A stretch of DNA of 22,307 bases, from positions 1-22,307 of the forward strand of contig JACCZJ010000299.1 in NCBI GenBank assembly GCA_013696065.1, given 5' to 3'. Positions 14,266 through 20,819 of the stretch are shown here, piece after piece. This stretch comes from Nocardioidaceae bacterium. GTDB taxonomy: Bacteria; Actinomycetota; Actinomycetes; Propionibacteriales; Nocardioidaceae. Position numbers and translations under genes: made by a program. The first letter of the stretch is position 1. Each line of letters starts with the position of its first letter. The notes under the pieces were generated by a model. That model was not told the DNA's origin, ran no database searches, and saw only the letters and a program-made list of their open reading frames with translations.

Positions 14266-15072
14266 CTAGGCCTCTTCGCCACGGGCGAGAGCTCTCGAGC
14301 GGTCGCGAGCGCTCTCGAGGGCGGTCATGAATGCTGCACGCACCTTGTGGTCTTCGAGCTTGCGAACTGCTGCCGCAGTGGTGCCTCCGGGCGAAGTGAC
14401 CCGTTCACGCAACACGGTGGGGTGTTCTCCGGTCTCGCGCAGCATCTTGGCTGATCCCACCATGGTCTGTACGACGAGTTCGGTGGCTGTGGAGCGTGGC
14501 AAGCCGAGGTGGACACCGGCTTCGATCATGGCCTCGACCACGAAGAAGAGGTAGGCGGGCCCCGATCCTGAGATGGCCGTCACTGCATCCTGCTGCTTTT
14601 CCGGGACGCGGATCACCTTGCCGGTGGCCCGCATGAGACTTTCGGCCTCGAGGAGATGCTCCTCGTCGCAGTGAGTTCCCCGTGAGATCGCCGCCATACC
14701 CTCGTCAACCAGGGCTGGGGTGTTGGGCATGACCCTGACCACCGCCACGCCCTCAGGCAAGCGGGATTCGATCAGCTCGGTCGTGATGCCCGCAGCGAGC
14801 GAGATCACCAGCTGTCCAGGACGGACGACTGACGCGATCTCGTCTAAGAGGTCCGGCATGTCCTGGGGTTTGACCACGAGCACAAGAGTTTCGGCCTTGG
14901 TCGCGGCTGCAACATTGGTGACGACGTCGACGCCGTAACGCTCGCGCAGCTCAGCCGCCCGGTCAGTACGTCGTTCGGCCAGCAGCAGCTCGGTGGGTGC
15001 ACGCCCGGCTCTGATCAAGCCGGAGACAAGGGTCTCACCCATCACACCGGCGCCCAATACGGCGACTGTCAT
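14266..15072 (-). CDS. proC: Pyrroline-5-carboxylate reductase
   Basis: ProC reduces delta-1-pyrroline-5-carboxylate to L-proline with NAD(P)H, the last step of proline synthesis. The 268 residues are standard. The N-terminal Rossmann motif is VAVLGAGVMGETL (3-15); VVKPQ (66-70), RVMPNTPA (113-120), SGSGPAY (168-174) and VTSPGGTT (225-232) are the conserved NAD(P) and P5C-binding segments. GGGAGGAACG precedes the ATG, a good ribosome site. The preceding gene, 21 bases away on the same strand, is proline dehydrogenase. Confidence 0.96.
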   Translation of the reverse strand: MTVAVLGAGVMGETLVSGLIRAGRAPTELLLAERRTDRAAELRERYGVDVVTNVAAATKAETLVLVVKPQDMPDLLDEIASVVRPGQLVISLAAGITTELIESRLPEGVAVVRVMPNTPALVDEGMAAISRGTHCDEEHLLEAESLMRATGKVIRVPEKQQDAVTAISGSGPAYLFFVVEAMIEAGVHLGLPRSTATELVVQTMVGSAKMLRETGEHPTVLRERVTSPGGTTAAAVRKLEDHKVRAAFMTALESARDRSRALARGEEA

Positions 15073-15093
15073 CGTTCCTCCCGCAAGTCCGGT

Positions 15094-16023
15094 TCAGCTC
15101 TTGGTCATCAGGGAGCGCGCAAAGAAGGTGAGGTTGGCCGGGCGCTCGGCGAGGCGGCGCATCAGGTAGCCATACCACTCGTCGCCGTAGGGGGTGTAGA
15201 CGCGAACCTTGTCGCCTTGTGCTGCCAGGCGCTTCTGCTCGTCCGGTCGGATGCCGTAGAGCATCTGGTACTCGTAGCTGCCCTTCTCACGCTGGGTACG
15301 TGTGGCCAAGGCGCCGGCGATCTCGATCAGCTTAGGGTCGTGAGACGCGATCATCGGATACCCCGGAGCCGCCATAAGCACCTTGAGGCAACGCACGTAG
15401 GACAAGTTGACCTCGTGCTTGTCCTGGTAGGCGACCGAATCCGGCTCCTTGTAGGCGCCTTTGCACAATCGGACACGCGAGCCGGCGTACGCAAGATCTC
15501 GGCAATCCTGCTCGGTGCGATGGAGATATGCCTGGACCACTGCGCCGGTCAAGGGAAAGTCCAGTCGGAGCTCATGCAGGATTGCCAGCGTCGAATCGGT
15601 CGTGGTGTGGTCCTCCATGTCGAGGGTCACAGTGGTGCCGGCGTTGCTCGCCGCCTGACAGATCTGGCGGGCGCTGTCGAGGGCGATTCGCTCGCCATCG
15701 CCTTCCAGCGCCTGTCCGACGGCAGACAGCTTCACTGAGACCTCAGCACCATGTGAGAGTCCCCGCTGAGCGAGTTGCTTGAGCAAGGAGAGGTAGGCAT
15801 CCACGGTGGCCTCGGCGTGGCTCCGGTCAAGCGTGTCCTCGCCCAGACGATCAAGCGTCACCAGCAGCCCGTCTTTGACGAGCTTCTCCGTTGCCTCGAC
15901 GGCTTGACCGGCAGTCTCTCCCGCGACGAACCGGGAGACCACACCACTCGAGATCGGCATGGAGCTCACCAGGTGCTTGATGTTGTCGCTGCGCGACAGC
16001 ATCAGCAGAGAGCGACGAAGCAC
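15094..16023 (-). CDS. Proline dehydrogenase (monofunctional PRODH)
   Basis: A flavin enzyme of the (beta-alpha)8 PRODH family that oxidises proline to P5C and passes electrons to quinone at the membrane. The 309 residues are the monofunctional size, with no aldehyde dehydrogenase domain. Conserved FAD/substrate segments are VSVKLS (95-100), LDMED (134-138), VQAYL (163-167), RLCKGAYKE (185-193), EYQMLYG (251-257) and WYGYLMRRLAERPAN (283-297). The start is GTG at 16023 with AAGGAGG five bases upstream, the strongest ribosome site in the window. The partner P5C dehydrogenase is not in the window. Confidence 0.94.
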   Translation of the reverse strand: MLRRSLLMLSRSDNIKHLVSSMPISSGVVSRFVAGETAGQAVEATEKLVKDGLLVTLDRLGEDTLDRSHAEATVDAYLSLLKQLAQRGLSHGAEVSVKLSAVGQALEGDGERIALDSARQICQAASNAGTTVTLDMEDHTTTDSTLAILHELRLDFPLTGAVVQAYLHRTEQDCRDLAYAGSRVRLCKGAYKEPDSVAYQDKHEVNLSYVRCLKVLMAAPGYPMIASHDPKLIEIAGALATRTQREKGSYEYQMLYGIRPDEQKRLAAQGDKVRVYTPYGDEWYGYLMRRLAERPANLTFFARSLMTKS

Positions 16024-16204
16024 AAATCCTCCTTGGCCGAGCCTCCGTGTGAGTGCGACAGGTGCGGACCACAGGCTACGCGCCGCTCAGCGCACACCCC
16101 TGTGCACCCGGCCAAAGCCGCCACTGCACCGGTCGTGGCCCGGGCGGCATGATCTCAGTCTAGGATCGTGAAACACGCAGCCTCCGAACCGATCGAGGAG
16201 CCTG

Positions 16205-16231
16205 ATGTCGGATACCCGGCGACGGGCCTGA
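16205..16231 (+). CDS. Candidate leader mini-ORF 1 (8 codons)
   Basis: ATG at 16205 is preceded by GAGGAG (16195-16200) four bases upstream, a good ribosome site. It encodes MSDTRRRA and stops with TGA (16229-16231). The last base of that stop is the first base of the next ATG (TGATG), so a second mini-ORF could be translated by coupling. The start codon lies in the first copy of the CCTGATG repeat. Translation is inferred from the ribosome site only. Confidence 0.3.
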   Translation: MSDTRRRA

Positions 16232-16293
16232 TGGCGCAGACAGCCGGGCGCAGCGCGGGCCTGATGCCGCAGCCAGCTGAGCCCCGGGCCTGA
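16231..16293 (+). CDS. Candidate leader mini-ORF 2 (20 codons)
   Basis: ATG at 16231 overlaps the stop of mini-ORF 1. It encodes 20 residues starting MAQTAGRSAG and ending EPRA, stopping with TGA at 16291-16293, 23 bases before the carrier-protein ATG. The start, an internal ATG and the stop each fall in one copy of the repeat. It has no ribosome site of its own and would need coupling. No homologue is known to me. Confidence 0.25.
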   Translation: MAQTAGRSAGLMPQPAEPRA

Positions 16294-16316
16294 TATCGCA
16301 GGCCAAAGGAGAACGT

Positions 16317-16538
16317 ATGACCCACGAGGTTCATGCTGAGCTCGTCGCCAACGTCTTGCGCGTCATCGTCAAAGCCGGGGACACCGTTGCCGAGGGCGAC
16401 ACTCTGGTGCTGCTTGAGTCGATGAAGATGGAGATTCCCGTACCTGCAGAGATCGCGGGCACTGTGACTGAGGTGGCTGTCAACGAAGGCGATGTGGTCA
16501 CCGAAGGTGATCTGATTGCATCGATCACAAAGACCTGA
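16317..16538 (+). CDS. Free-standing biotin/lipoyl-attachment domain protein (BCCP-like)
   Basis: The 73-residue protein is a single biotinyl domain with the motif E34-S-M-K37-M-E39; K37 would be biotinylated by a BirA ligase. The second half (GTVTEVAVNEGDVVTEGDLIASI) completes the two-sheet hammerhead fold. Similar small actinobacterial proteins are carriers for acyl-CoA or other biotin carboxylases. AGGAG lies 5 bases before the ATG. No carboxylase, carboxyltransferase or biotin ligase gene is nearby, so its partner enzyme must be elsewhere. Confidence 0.93.
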   Translation: MTHEVHAELVANVLRVIVKAGDTVAEGDTLVLLESMKMEIPVPAEIAGTVTEVAVNEGDVVTEGDLIASITKT

Positions 16539-16630
16539 CCGGCGCTAGCCCTCCAAACGCCCGCGCCTGCTTTTCGAACGCCGACAAGGGGACGCGTCGT
16601 ACGGCCTGAACCCGATGCTGCCTGCTTCGG

Positions 16631-16683
16631 TTTGGAACGATAAGGCTCCGTGTGTGCGCTGTTGGCAGCCATCTCGTTCCAAA
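16631..16683. terminator. Inverted-repeat hairpin between convergent genes
   Basis: TTTGGAACGA (16631-16640) and TCGTTCCAAA (16674-16683) are a perfect 10-bp inverted repeat. After a symmetric 3x3 internal loop the stem resumes with GGCT (16644-16647) and AGCC (16667-16670). It lies between the + carrier gene (stop 16538) and the minus-strand permease (stop 16734), where a bidirectional terminator is expected. There is no T-tract, and the stem base is A/T-rich, as is usual for such structures read from either side. Confidence 0.5.
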
Positions 16684-16733
16684 TGAGGGGATACTCTCAG
16701 CGCGGCTCGAGCCGACCAGGCCAGGTCGCCCCG

Positions 16734-17471
16734 TCAAGCCGTACGCCGGCTGAGCGTCGCCGCGCCCAGGGCGATGGCGCCGATCACAAAGCCGAGGATG
16801 ACGGCGAGGTCTGTCCAAAAGCCACTGGACAGATCCGCCGACGTCTGTAGTTTCTGCATTGCATCGACGGCGTAGCTCAGCGGCAACAGATCTGACGCCA
16901 GATCAAGGCCGTCGGGCAGAGACCTGCGCGGAACGAAGAGCCCGCACAAGAGGACCTGCGGGAGCACCAGCGCCGGCATGAACTGGACCGCCTGGAATTC
17001 GGTCTCGGCAAAAGCCGACACAAACAGACCAAGCGCCGCACCGAGCACCGCATCGATAACGGCGACCACAGCGAGAGCCCAGATCGGCCCTGCGATCTCC
17101 AGCCCCAGCAGACCAACGGTAAGGCCTACAGCGAGGAGTGCCTGCACCAACGCCACAGCGCCGAAGGCGAGAGAGTAGCCAACCAGGAAGTCCAGCTTGC
17201 GCATCGGCATTGACAGCAATCGCTCGAGCGTTCCCGAAGCACGTTCGCGCAGCGTGGCGACCGAGGTGACCAAGAACATCACGATAAACGGGAACATCGC
17301 GAGGAGGGGTGGGCCGAAACGTCCGAAGTCCAGCTCGTCGCGGTCGAACATCCACCACAGCAGCGATAGCAGGAGACACGGAACCATCAGCATCAGGGCT
17401 AACGTTCGATGATCGCGCCGCAGCTGCGTCAAGGCCCGCCTAGCTATCGCCAGGGTCACGCTGAGACTCAT
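16734..17471 (-). CDS. ABC-2 type transporter permease
   Basis: The 245-residue membrane protein has about six hydrophobic segments (roughly 22-42, 57-75, 100-125, 130-150, 160-180, 220-240) and the loop RERASGTLERLLSMPM after the second helix, which is typical of ABC-2/DrrB-like exporter permeases. It would pair with the ATPase encoded just upstream: the ATPase stop and the permease start share one base (TGATG, 17471). Substrates of this group include drugs, lipids and polysaccharides; this one's cannot be told. Confidence 0.9.
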   Translation of the reverse strand: MSLSVTLAIARRALTQLRRDHRTLALMLMVPCLLLSLLWWMFDRDELDFGRFGPPLLAMFPFIVMFLVTSVATLRERASGTLERLLSMPMRKLDFLVGYSLAFGAVALVQALLAVGLTVGLLGLEIAGPIWALAVVAVIDAVLGAALGLFVSAFAETEFQAVQFMPALVLPQVLLCGLFVPRRSLPDGLDLASDLLPLSYAVDAMQKLQTSADLSSGFWTDLAVILGFVIGAIALGAATLSRRTA

Positions 17472-18199
17472 CAGTCCCCCCTGCTTGTTTCGCGCTCAAC
17501 CAGAGCCAAAAAGGCTGACTCGACATCTGAAGTGCTGGTCTGCGCTAAGAGAGCCTGCGGCTCGTCGTCGGCAATCAGTGCACCGTCACGCATCAAGAGC
17601 AGCCGATCGCAGCGCGCGGCCTCGTCCATCACATGGCTCGAGACCATGACGGTCGTCCCCTCGCTTGCCAGGTCGGCAAAGGTCGACCACAGCTGGCGCC
17701 GAAGGACCGGATCGAGCCCGACTGTGGGCTCGTCCAAGATCAACAGATCAGGCCGGCTCAACAGCGCCACGCCGAGCGAGACCCTCGATCGCTGGCCACC
17801 CGACAGCTGGGCCACGACATCGTCTGCGACGTCACTAAGCCCCACGGTGGCAAGGGCTCCCTCCGGTGAGCTGCGGTCGACCCCCAGCACTGCTGCGAAG
17901 AAACGCAGGTTCTCCCTAACAGTGAGATCGCCATACACGCTGGGCGCCTGCGTGACGTATCCGACACGTCGCCGAAGCGAGGGGCTCCCGGCGGGCTCAC
18001 CCAGGATCTCGACTGATCCTCCATGGGTCTTCTGCACTCCCACGATGGCCCGCATCAGCGTCGTCTTGCCACAACCGGAGGGTCCGAGCAGTCCCGTGAT
18101 CTGACCGGGGCGGATTTCGGCGGAAAGGTCAGGTATGACGTAGCGGCGCCCGCGACGTACCCGAAGTCTGTTGACAGTCACCGTCGCCCGAGTACTCAC
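17471..18199 (-). CDS. ABC transporter ATP-binding protein
   Basis: The 242-residue ATPase has Walker A GPSGCGKT (39-46), Q-loop VTQAPSVYGD (~82-91), signature LSGGQ (132-136), Walker B LLILDEP (152-158), D-loop GLDP and the switch histidine in VMVSSHVMDEA (H189). It resembles DrrA/CcmA-type ATPases that work with ABC-2 permeases. The start is GTG at 18199, overlapping the isomerase TGA as GTGA. It ends on the permease start, so isomerase, ATPase and permease are translationally coupled. Confidence 0.93.
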   Translation of the reverse strand: MSTRATVTVNRLRVRRGRRYVIPDLSAEIRPGQITGLLGPSGCGKTTLMRAIVGVQKTHGGSVEILGEPAGSPSLRRRVGYVTQAPSVYGDLTVRENLRFFAAVLGVDRSSPEGALATVGLSDVADDVVAQLSGGQRSRVSLGVALLSRPDLLILDEPTVGLDPVLRRQLWSTFADLASEGTTVMVSSHVMDEAARCDRLLLMRDGALIADDEPQALLAQTSTSDVESAFLALVERETSRGD

Positions 18200-19032
18200 A
18201 AGATGTCTGCGGCCGCAAAGTGGAATCGGGTGAAAGCCAGCGACTCTGCCAAGTCGGTCTCACGGGAGGTCCGGGAGAGCGCCTTGCGGGTATTGATCTC
18301 AAGGACGACATTGCCCTCGAACCCCTGCGTGGCAAGGAGTTCGAGCAATTCGGCGCAGGGTTGGTTGCCGCGGCCGGGAACGAGGTGTTCGTCCTTGCCG
18401 GAACCCGACCCATCGGTCATGTGCACGTGGCGCAGGCGCGACTTGAGCACGTGTGCCATCGCGATCGCGTCGTCTCCCGCCGCCGACGTGTGAGAGAGGT
18501 CGAGAGTGACGTTGGCGAAGTCATGGTCCACTGGGTTCCAGCCGGGCACATAGACCTGCACCTCTGGTCGAGAAGCCCGCCAGGGGTACATGTTCTCCAC
18601 GCCAAATGCCACGTTGGTGTCAGCCTCGAGCCGGGCAATGCCCTCCACGAAATCTTCTGCGTAGTCGCGCTGCCAGCGAAACGGGGGGTGCACCACGACG
18701 GTATCGCCCCCGAGCACCTGCACCATCTCGGCACTGCGTGCGAGCTTGTCCCATGGATCAGAACCCCATACCCGTTGGGTGATCAACAGGCAAGGTGCGT
18801 GAACGGCACAGACAGGGATGCCGTAGTAGTCGACCAAATGCTTGATGGCTTCGACATCCTGGCTCAGTGGATCGATTCCGACCATCACCTCGATGGCGTC
18901 ATAGCCGAGTCGCGCCGCCATCTCGAAGGCGAATGCTGTCGATTCTGGATAGACTGATGCGGTCGACAATGCCACTCGAGCTGGCGGCACCCGCACCGAG
19001 TGGGGATCCGCTCCGAAGCCGTCTGGACTCAC
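18196..19032 (-). CDS. Sugar phosphate isomerase/epimerase family TIM-barrel protein (Rv0498-like)
   Basis: The 278-residue protein belongs to the AP-endonuclease-2/xylose-isomerase-like TIM-barrel superfamily and is close to mycobacterial Rv0498. Typical metal-binding strands are VVVHPPFRWQRDYA, FGVENMYPW, VTLDLSHTSAAG, HVHMTDGSG and LEIN. The substrate is unknown. GTG at 19032 was kept because TAGGCT lies 6 bases upstream, consistent with a leaderless mRNA; in-frame GTGs at residues 13, 15 and 20 would also retain the conserved ALSTASVYP start, so up to 20 N-terminal residues are uncertain. It overlaps the downstream ABC ATPase as GTGA. Confidence 0.87.
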   Translation of the reverse strand: MSPDGFGADPHSVRVPPARVALSTASVYPESTAFAFEMAARLGYDAIEVMVGIDPLSQDVEAIKHLVDYYGIPVCAVHAPCLLITQRVWGSDPWDKLARSAEMVQVLGGDTVVVHPPFRWQRDYAEDFVEGIARLEADTNVAFGVENMYPWRASRPEVQVYVPGWNPVDHDFANVTLDLSHTSAAGDDAIAMAHVLKSRLRHVHMTDGSGSGKDEHLVPGRGNQPCAELLELLATQGFEGNVVLEINTRKALSRTSRETDLAESLAFTRFHFAAADIL

Positions 19033-19038
19033 TCCCCC

Positions 19039-19044
19039 AGCCTA
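19039..19044 (-). promoter_or_regulatory. Possible -10 of a leaderless TIM-barrel isomerase mRNA
   Basis: TAGGCT on the minus strand ends 6 bases before the GTG at 19032. The GGGGGA between them is too close to the start to be a ribosome site. It would drive the isomerase-ABC transporter operon. Confidence 0.4.
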
Positions 19045-19060
19045 GGCGCCGAGGCTAGAG

Positions 19061-19984
19061 CTAGAGGGCGTCTAGCTGCTGCAAGATGACACCTTCTCGC
19101 AGCGCCCACGGGCAGATCTCGAGCGCCTCGATGTCGTAAAGATCCATGATCGCTTCGGCCACGAGGCCTCCTGCCAGCACCTGGTGAGCCCGTGCATTCG
19201 AAACGCCAGGCAACTGGGCGATCTGGGATCGGTTCATGGCAGCGATCTTTGGTAGCCAGGTCTTGAGTTCCGCGCGTGGCAGCATCCGACGTACGTGGGT
19301 GCCCTCAGTGGAGGGTGCAGCGCCGCATACGCGGGCCAGTGACCGGAAGGTCTTCGAGGTCGCCGCGCAGTGGTCGCCGACCCCGGCTCGCAGGAGTGAC
19401 CCGGCTTCGCGCGCGATCTCGGTTCGGATGTACTTGCGCAACGCCTTGTACGACGATTCGGACGCGACGTCATCGGAAAGCCACTCTCGGGCCAGGCGAC
19501 CCGCGCCAAGCTCCAGGGACTGCGCCACATCGGGCCGCTCGTCAGTCCCGGCCGCGATCTCAAGCGAGCCGCCTCCGATGTCGAAGACCGCCAGCCTGCC
19601 AGACGACCAGCCAAACCAACGCCTGACAGCTAGGAAAGTCAGCCGTGCCTCCTCCTCGCCCGAGAGGACCGTGAGTCGGACGCCTGTCTTCTGCTGCACC
19701 GTCTTGAGCACCTTGTCGGTGTTGCTCGCCTCCCTGATGGCGGAGGTGGCGAATGCCGTGACGGTCTCGCAGCCCTGCTCCTCGGCGACCGCTAGCGCGG
19801 AGTTGATGAAGCTGATCAGCTCGCTGACACCGGTGTCACTCAACGCCCCCGCGGGGGTGAGGTGCTCAGCAAGTCGCAGCGGTGCCTTCTTGGAGAAAGC
19901 CGGCAGTGGCGCCGCGCCTCGATGGGCGTCAACGACAAGCAGATGTCCGGTGTTTGACCCGATGTCGAGAACGGCTTCTCTCAT
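19061..19984 (-). CDS. Ppx/GppA-family exopolyphosphatase / phosphatase (Rv0496-like)
   Basis: The 307-residue protein has the two sugar-kinase-fold phosphate loops DIGSNT (7-12) and DIGGGSLE (135-142), SAIREASN (81-88), and SGEEEARLTF (108-117) with the catalytic glutamate. It is the short two-domain form, as in mycobacterial Ppx1 (Rv0496), which acts on short polyphosphate. It may also act on pppGpp; the sequence cannot decide. The motif LPGVSNARAHQVLAGGLVAEA is the conserved C-terminal metal-binding region. TAGCCT lies 6 bases before the ATG, suggesting a leaderless mRNA. It ends 28 bases before the isomerase start on the same strand. Confidence 0.92.
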   Translation of the reverse strand: MREAVLDIGSNTGHLLVVDAHRGAAPLPAFSKKAPLRLAEHLTPAGALSDTGVSELISFINSALAVAEEQGCETVTAFATSAIREASNTDKVLKTVQQKTGVRLTVLSGEEEARLTFLAVRRWFGWSSGRLAVFDIGGGSLEIAAGTDERPDVAQSLELGAGRLAREWLSDDVASESSYKALRKYIRTEIAREAGSLLRAGVGDHCAATSKTFRSLARVCGAAPSTEGTHVRRMLPRAELKTWLPKIAAMNRSQIAQLPGVSNARAHQVLAGGLVAEAIMDLYDIEALEICPWALREGVILQQLDAL

Positions 19985-19990
19985 GCAGGG

Positions 19991-19996
19991 AGGCTA
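19991..19996 (-). promoter_or_regulatory. Possible -10 of a leaderless ppx mRNA
   Basis: TAGCCT on the minus strand ends 6 bases before the ppx ATG at 19984; no clear ribosome site. The gap to the divergent + gene is 55 bases, so the two promoters would overlap back-to-back. Confidence 0.4.
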
Positions 19997-20026
19997 ACGC
20001 CTCGCCTTGGCCGGCTGGTCGCCCAC

Positions 20027-20032
20027 TACGCT
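20027..20032 (+). promoter_or_regulatory. Possible -10 of a leaderless cysteine-rich-protein mRNA
   Basis: TACGCT ends 7 bases before the ATG at 20040. A GAGG two bases before the ATG is too close to serve as a ribosome site, which favours a leaderless start. Confidence 0.4.
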
Positions 20033-20039
20033 TGAGGAC

Positions 20040-20801
20040 ATGCCCGAGGTGTTGCTGGACTTTCCCCGAGCGTGGGTGGAGTTCGACAACCCAGACGACG
20101 ACTCGGAGCGCTTCAGGTGCGATCTCACCTGGCTGACTTCGAGCTGGACCTGCATCTTCGGGGCGGGGTGCCAGGGCATCTACGCGGGGCGCCCTGATGA
20201 CGGTTGCTGCACATTGGGCGCTCACTTCGCCGACAAAGCCGACGAAAAGAGGGTTCGAACTATCGTCAAGTTGCTGACCCCTGCTGAGTGGCAGCTCCAC
20301 GCGGTCGGGAGCCGCAGAGGCGGCTGGGTGGACGTGGACGACGACGGCGCACGCAAGACCGCTGTGCACGATGGGGCGTGCGTCTTCTTGAACCGTCCCG
20401 GTTTCGCAGGTGGCGAGGGCTGTGCGCTCCACGGCTGGGCCCTGCGCAACGGTCGCCACCCGCTCGAGACCAAACCGGACGTGTGCTGGCAACTGCCGGT
20501 TCGCCGGCTGTATCGCGAGGTCGAGAGATCCGACCAGACGTCATACACGGAGGTCACCATCACCGAATACGACCGGCGCGGCTGGGGTGCGGGCGGTCAT
20601 GACCTCGACTGGTATTGCTCGGGAAACACTGAGGCTCATGTCGGCAAGGAGCCGGTATACCTGTCCTCCGCCCCTGAGCTCACAGAGCTGATGGGTCAGC
20701 CGGCGTATGACGTCTTGGCCGGCCACTGCGCGGCATTCCTGGCCGCCAGGCAGCCGCTCACCCTGCATCCGGCGGACCCCGGCGCCCGCCGGATTTCCTA
20801 G
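20040..20801 (+). CDS. Cysteine-rich protein, YkgJ/DUF3109-like, function unknown
   Basis: The 253-residue soluble protein carries ten cysteines. Four groups of them (C27; C38 and C44 in TWTCIFGAGC-like spacing; C56-C57 in DGCCTLGAHF; then C114, C128 and C149) resemble YkgJ-type cysteine-cluster proteins, thought to bind zinc or an Fe-S centre. No catalytic motif was recognised. The start at 20040 fits the possible -10 at 20027; the TTG at 20007 is less likely. It is divergent from ppx and followed 18 bases later by a VOC gene on the same strand. The fold assignment is by cysteine pattern only. Confidence 0.75.
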   Translation: MPEVLLDFPRAWVEFDNPDDDSERFRCDLTWLTSSWTCIFGAGCQGIYAGRPDDGCCTLGAHFADKADEKRVRTIVKLLTPAEWQLHAVGSRRGGWVDVDDDGARKTAVHDGACVFLNRPGFAGGEGCALHGWALRNGRHPLETKPDVCWQLPVRRLYREVERSDQTSYTEVTITEYDRRGWGAGGHDLDWYCSGNTEAHVGKEPVYLSSAPELTELMGQPAYDVLAGHCAAFLAARQPLTLHPADPGARRIS

Positions 20802-20819
20802 TGCGGACACAATGACGAG

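Larger units (their letters stand above)
16198..16301 (+). repeat. Four copies of a GGGCCTGATNNCGCAG motif in the leader of the biotin-carrier gene
   Basis: Near-identical 16-base units occur at 16224-16239, 16257-16272 and 16286-16301 (14 fixed positions with two variable bases after GAT), and a weaker one at 16198-16213 (GAGCCTGATGTCGGAT). Spacing is 26, 33 and 29 bases, so this is not a simple tandem duplication. All lie directly upstream of the AGGAG ribosome site. Confidence 0.7.
16024..16316. other. Divergent intergenic region, PRODH (-) / biotin-carrier protein (+)
   Basis: 293 bases. The left part (16024-16150) shows only the PRODH ribosome site and no clear promoter. Around 16157-16166 the sequence carries TAGGAT on the + strand and TAGACT on the minus strand, both plausible -10 elements without good -35s. 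The right half, 16198-16301, holds the repeats and mini-ORFs listed separately. Confidence 0.4.

Noticed and set aside
18220..18957. 245-codon + strand frame antisense to the TIM-barrel isomerase
   Set aside because: Shadow frame; the minus strand carries a conserved protein over the whole interval.
19236..19997. 253-codon + strand frame antisense to ppx
   Set aside because: Ser/Arg/Ala-rich shadow; ppx motifs on the other strand are intact.
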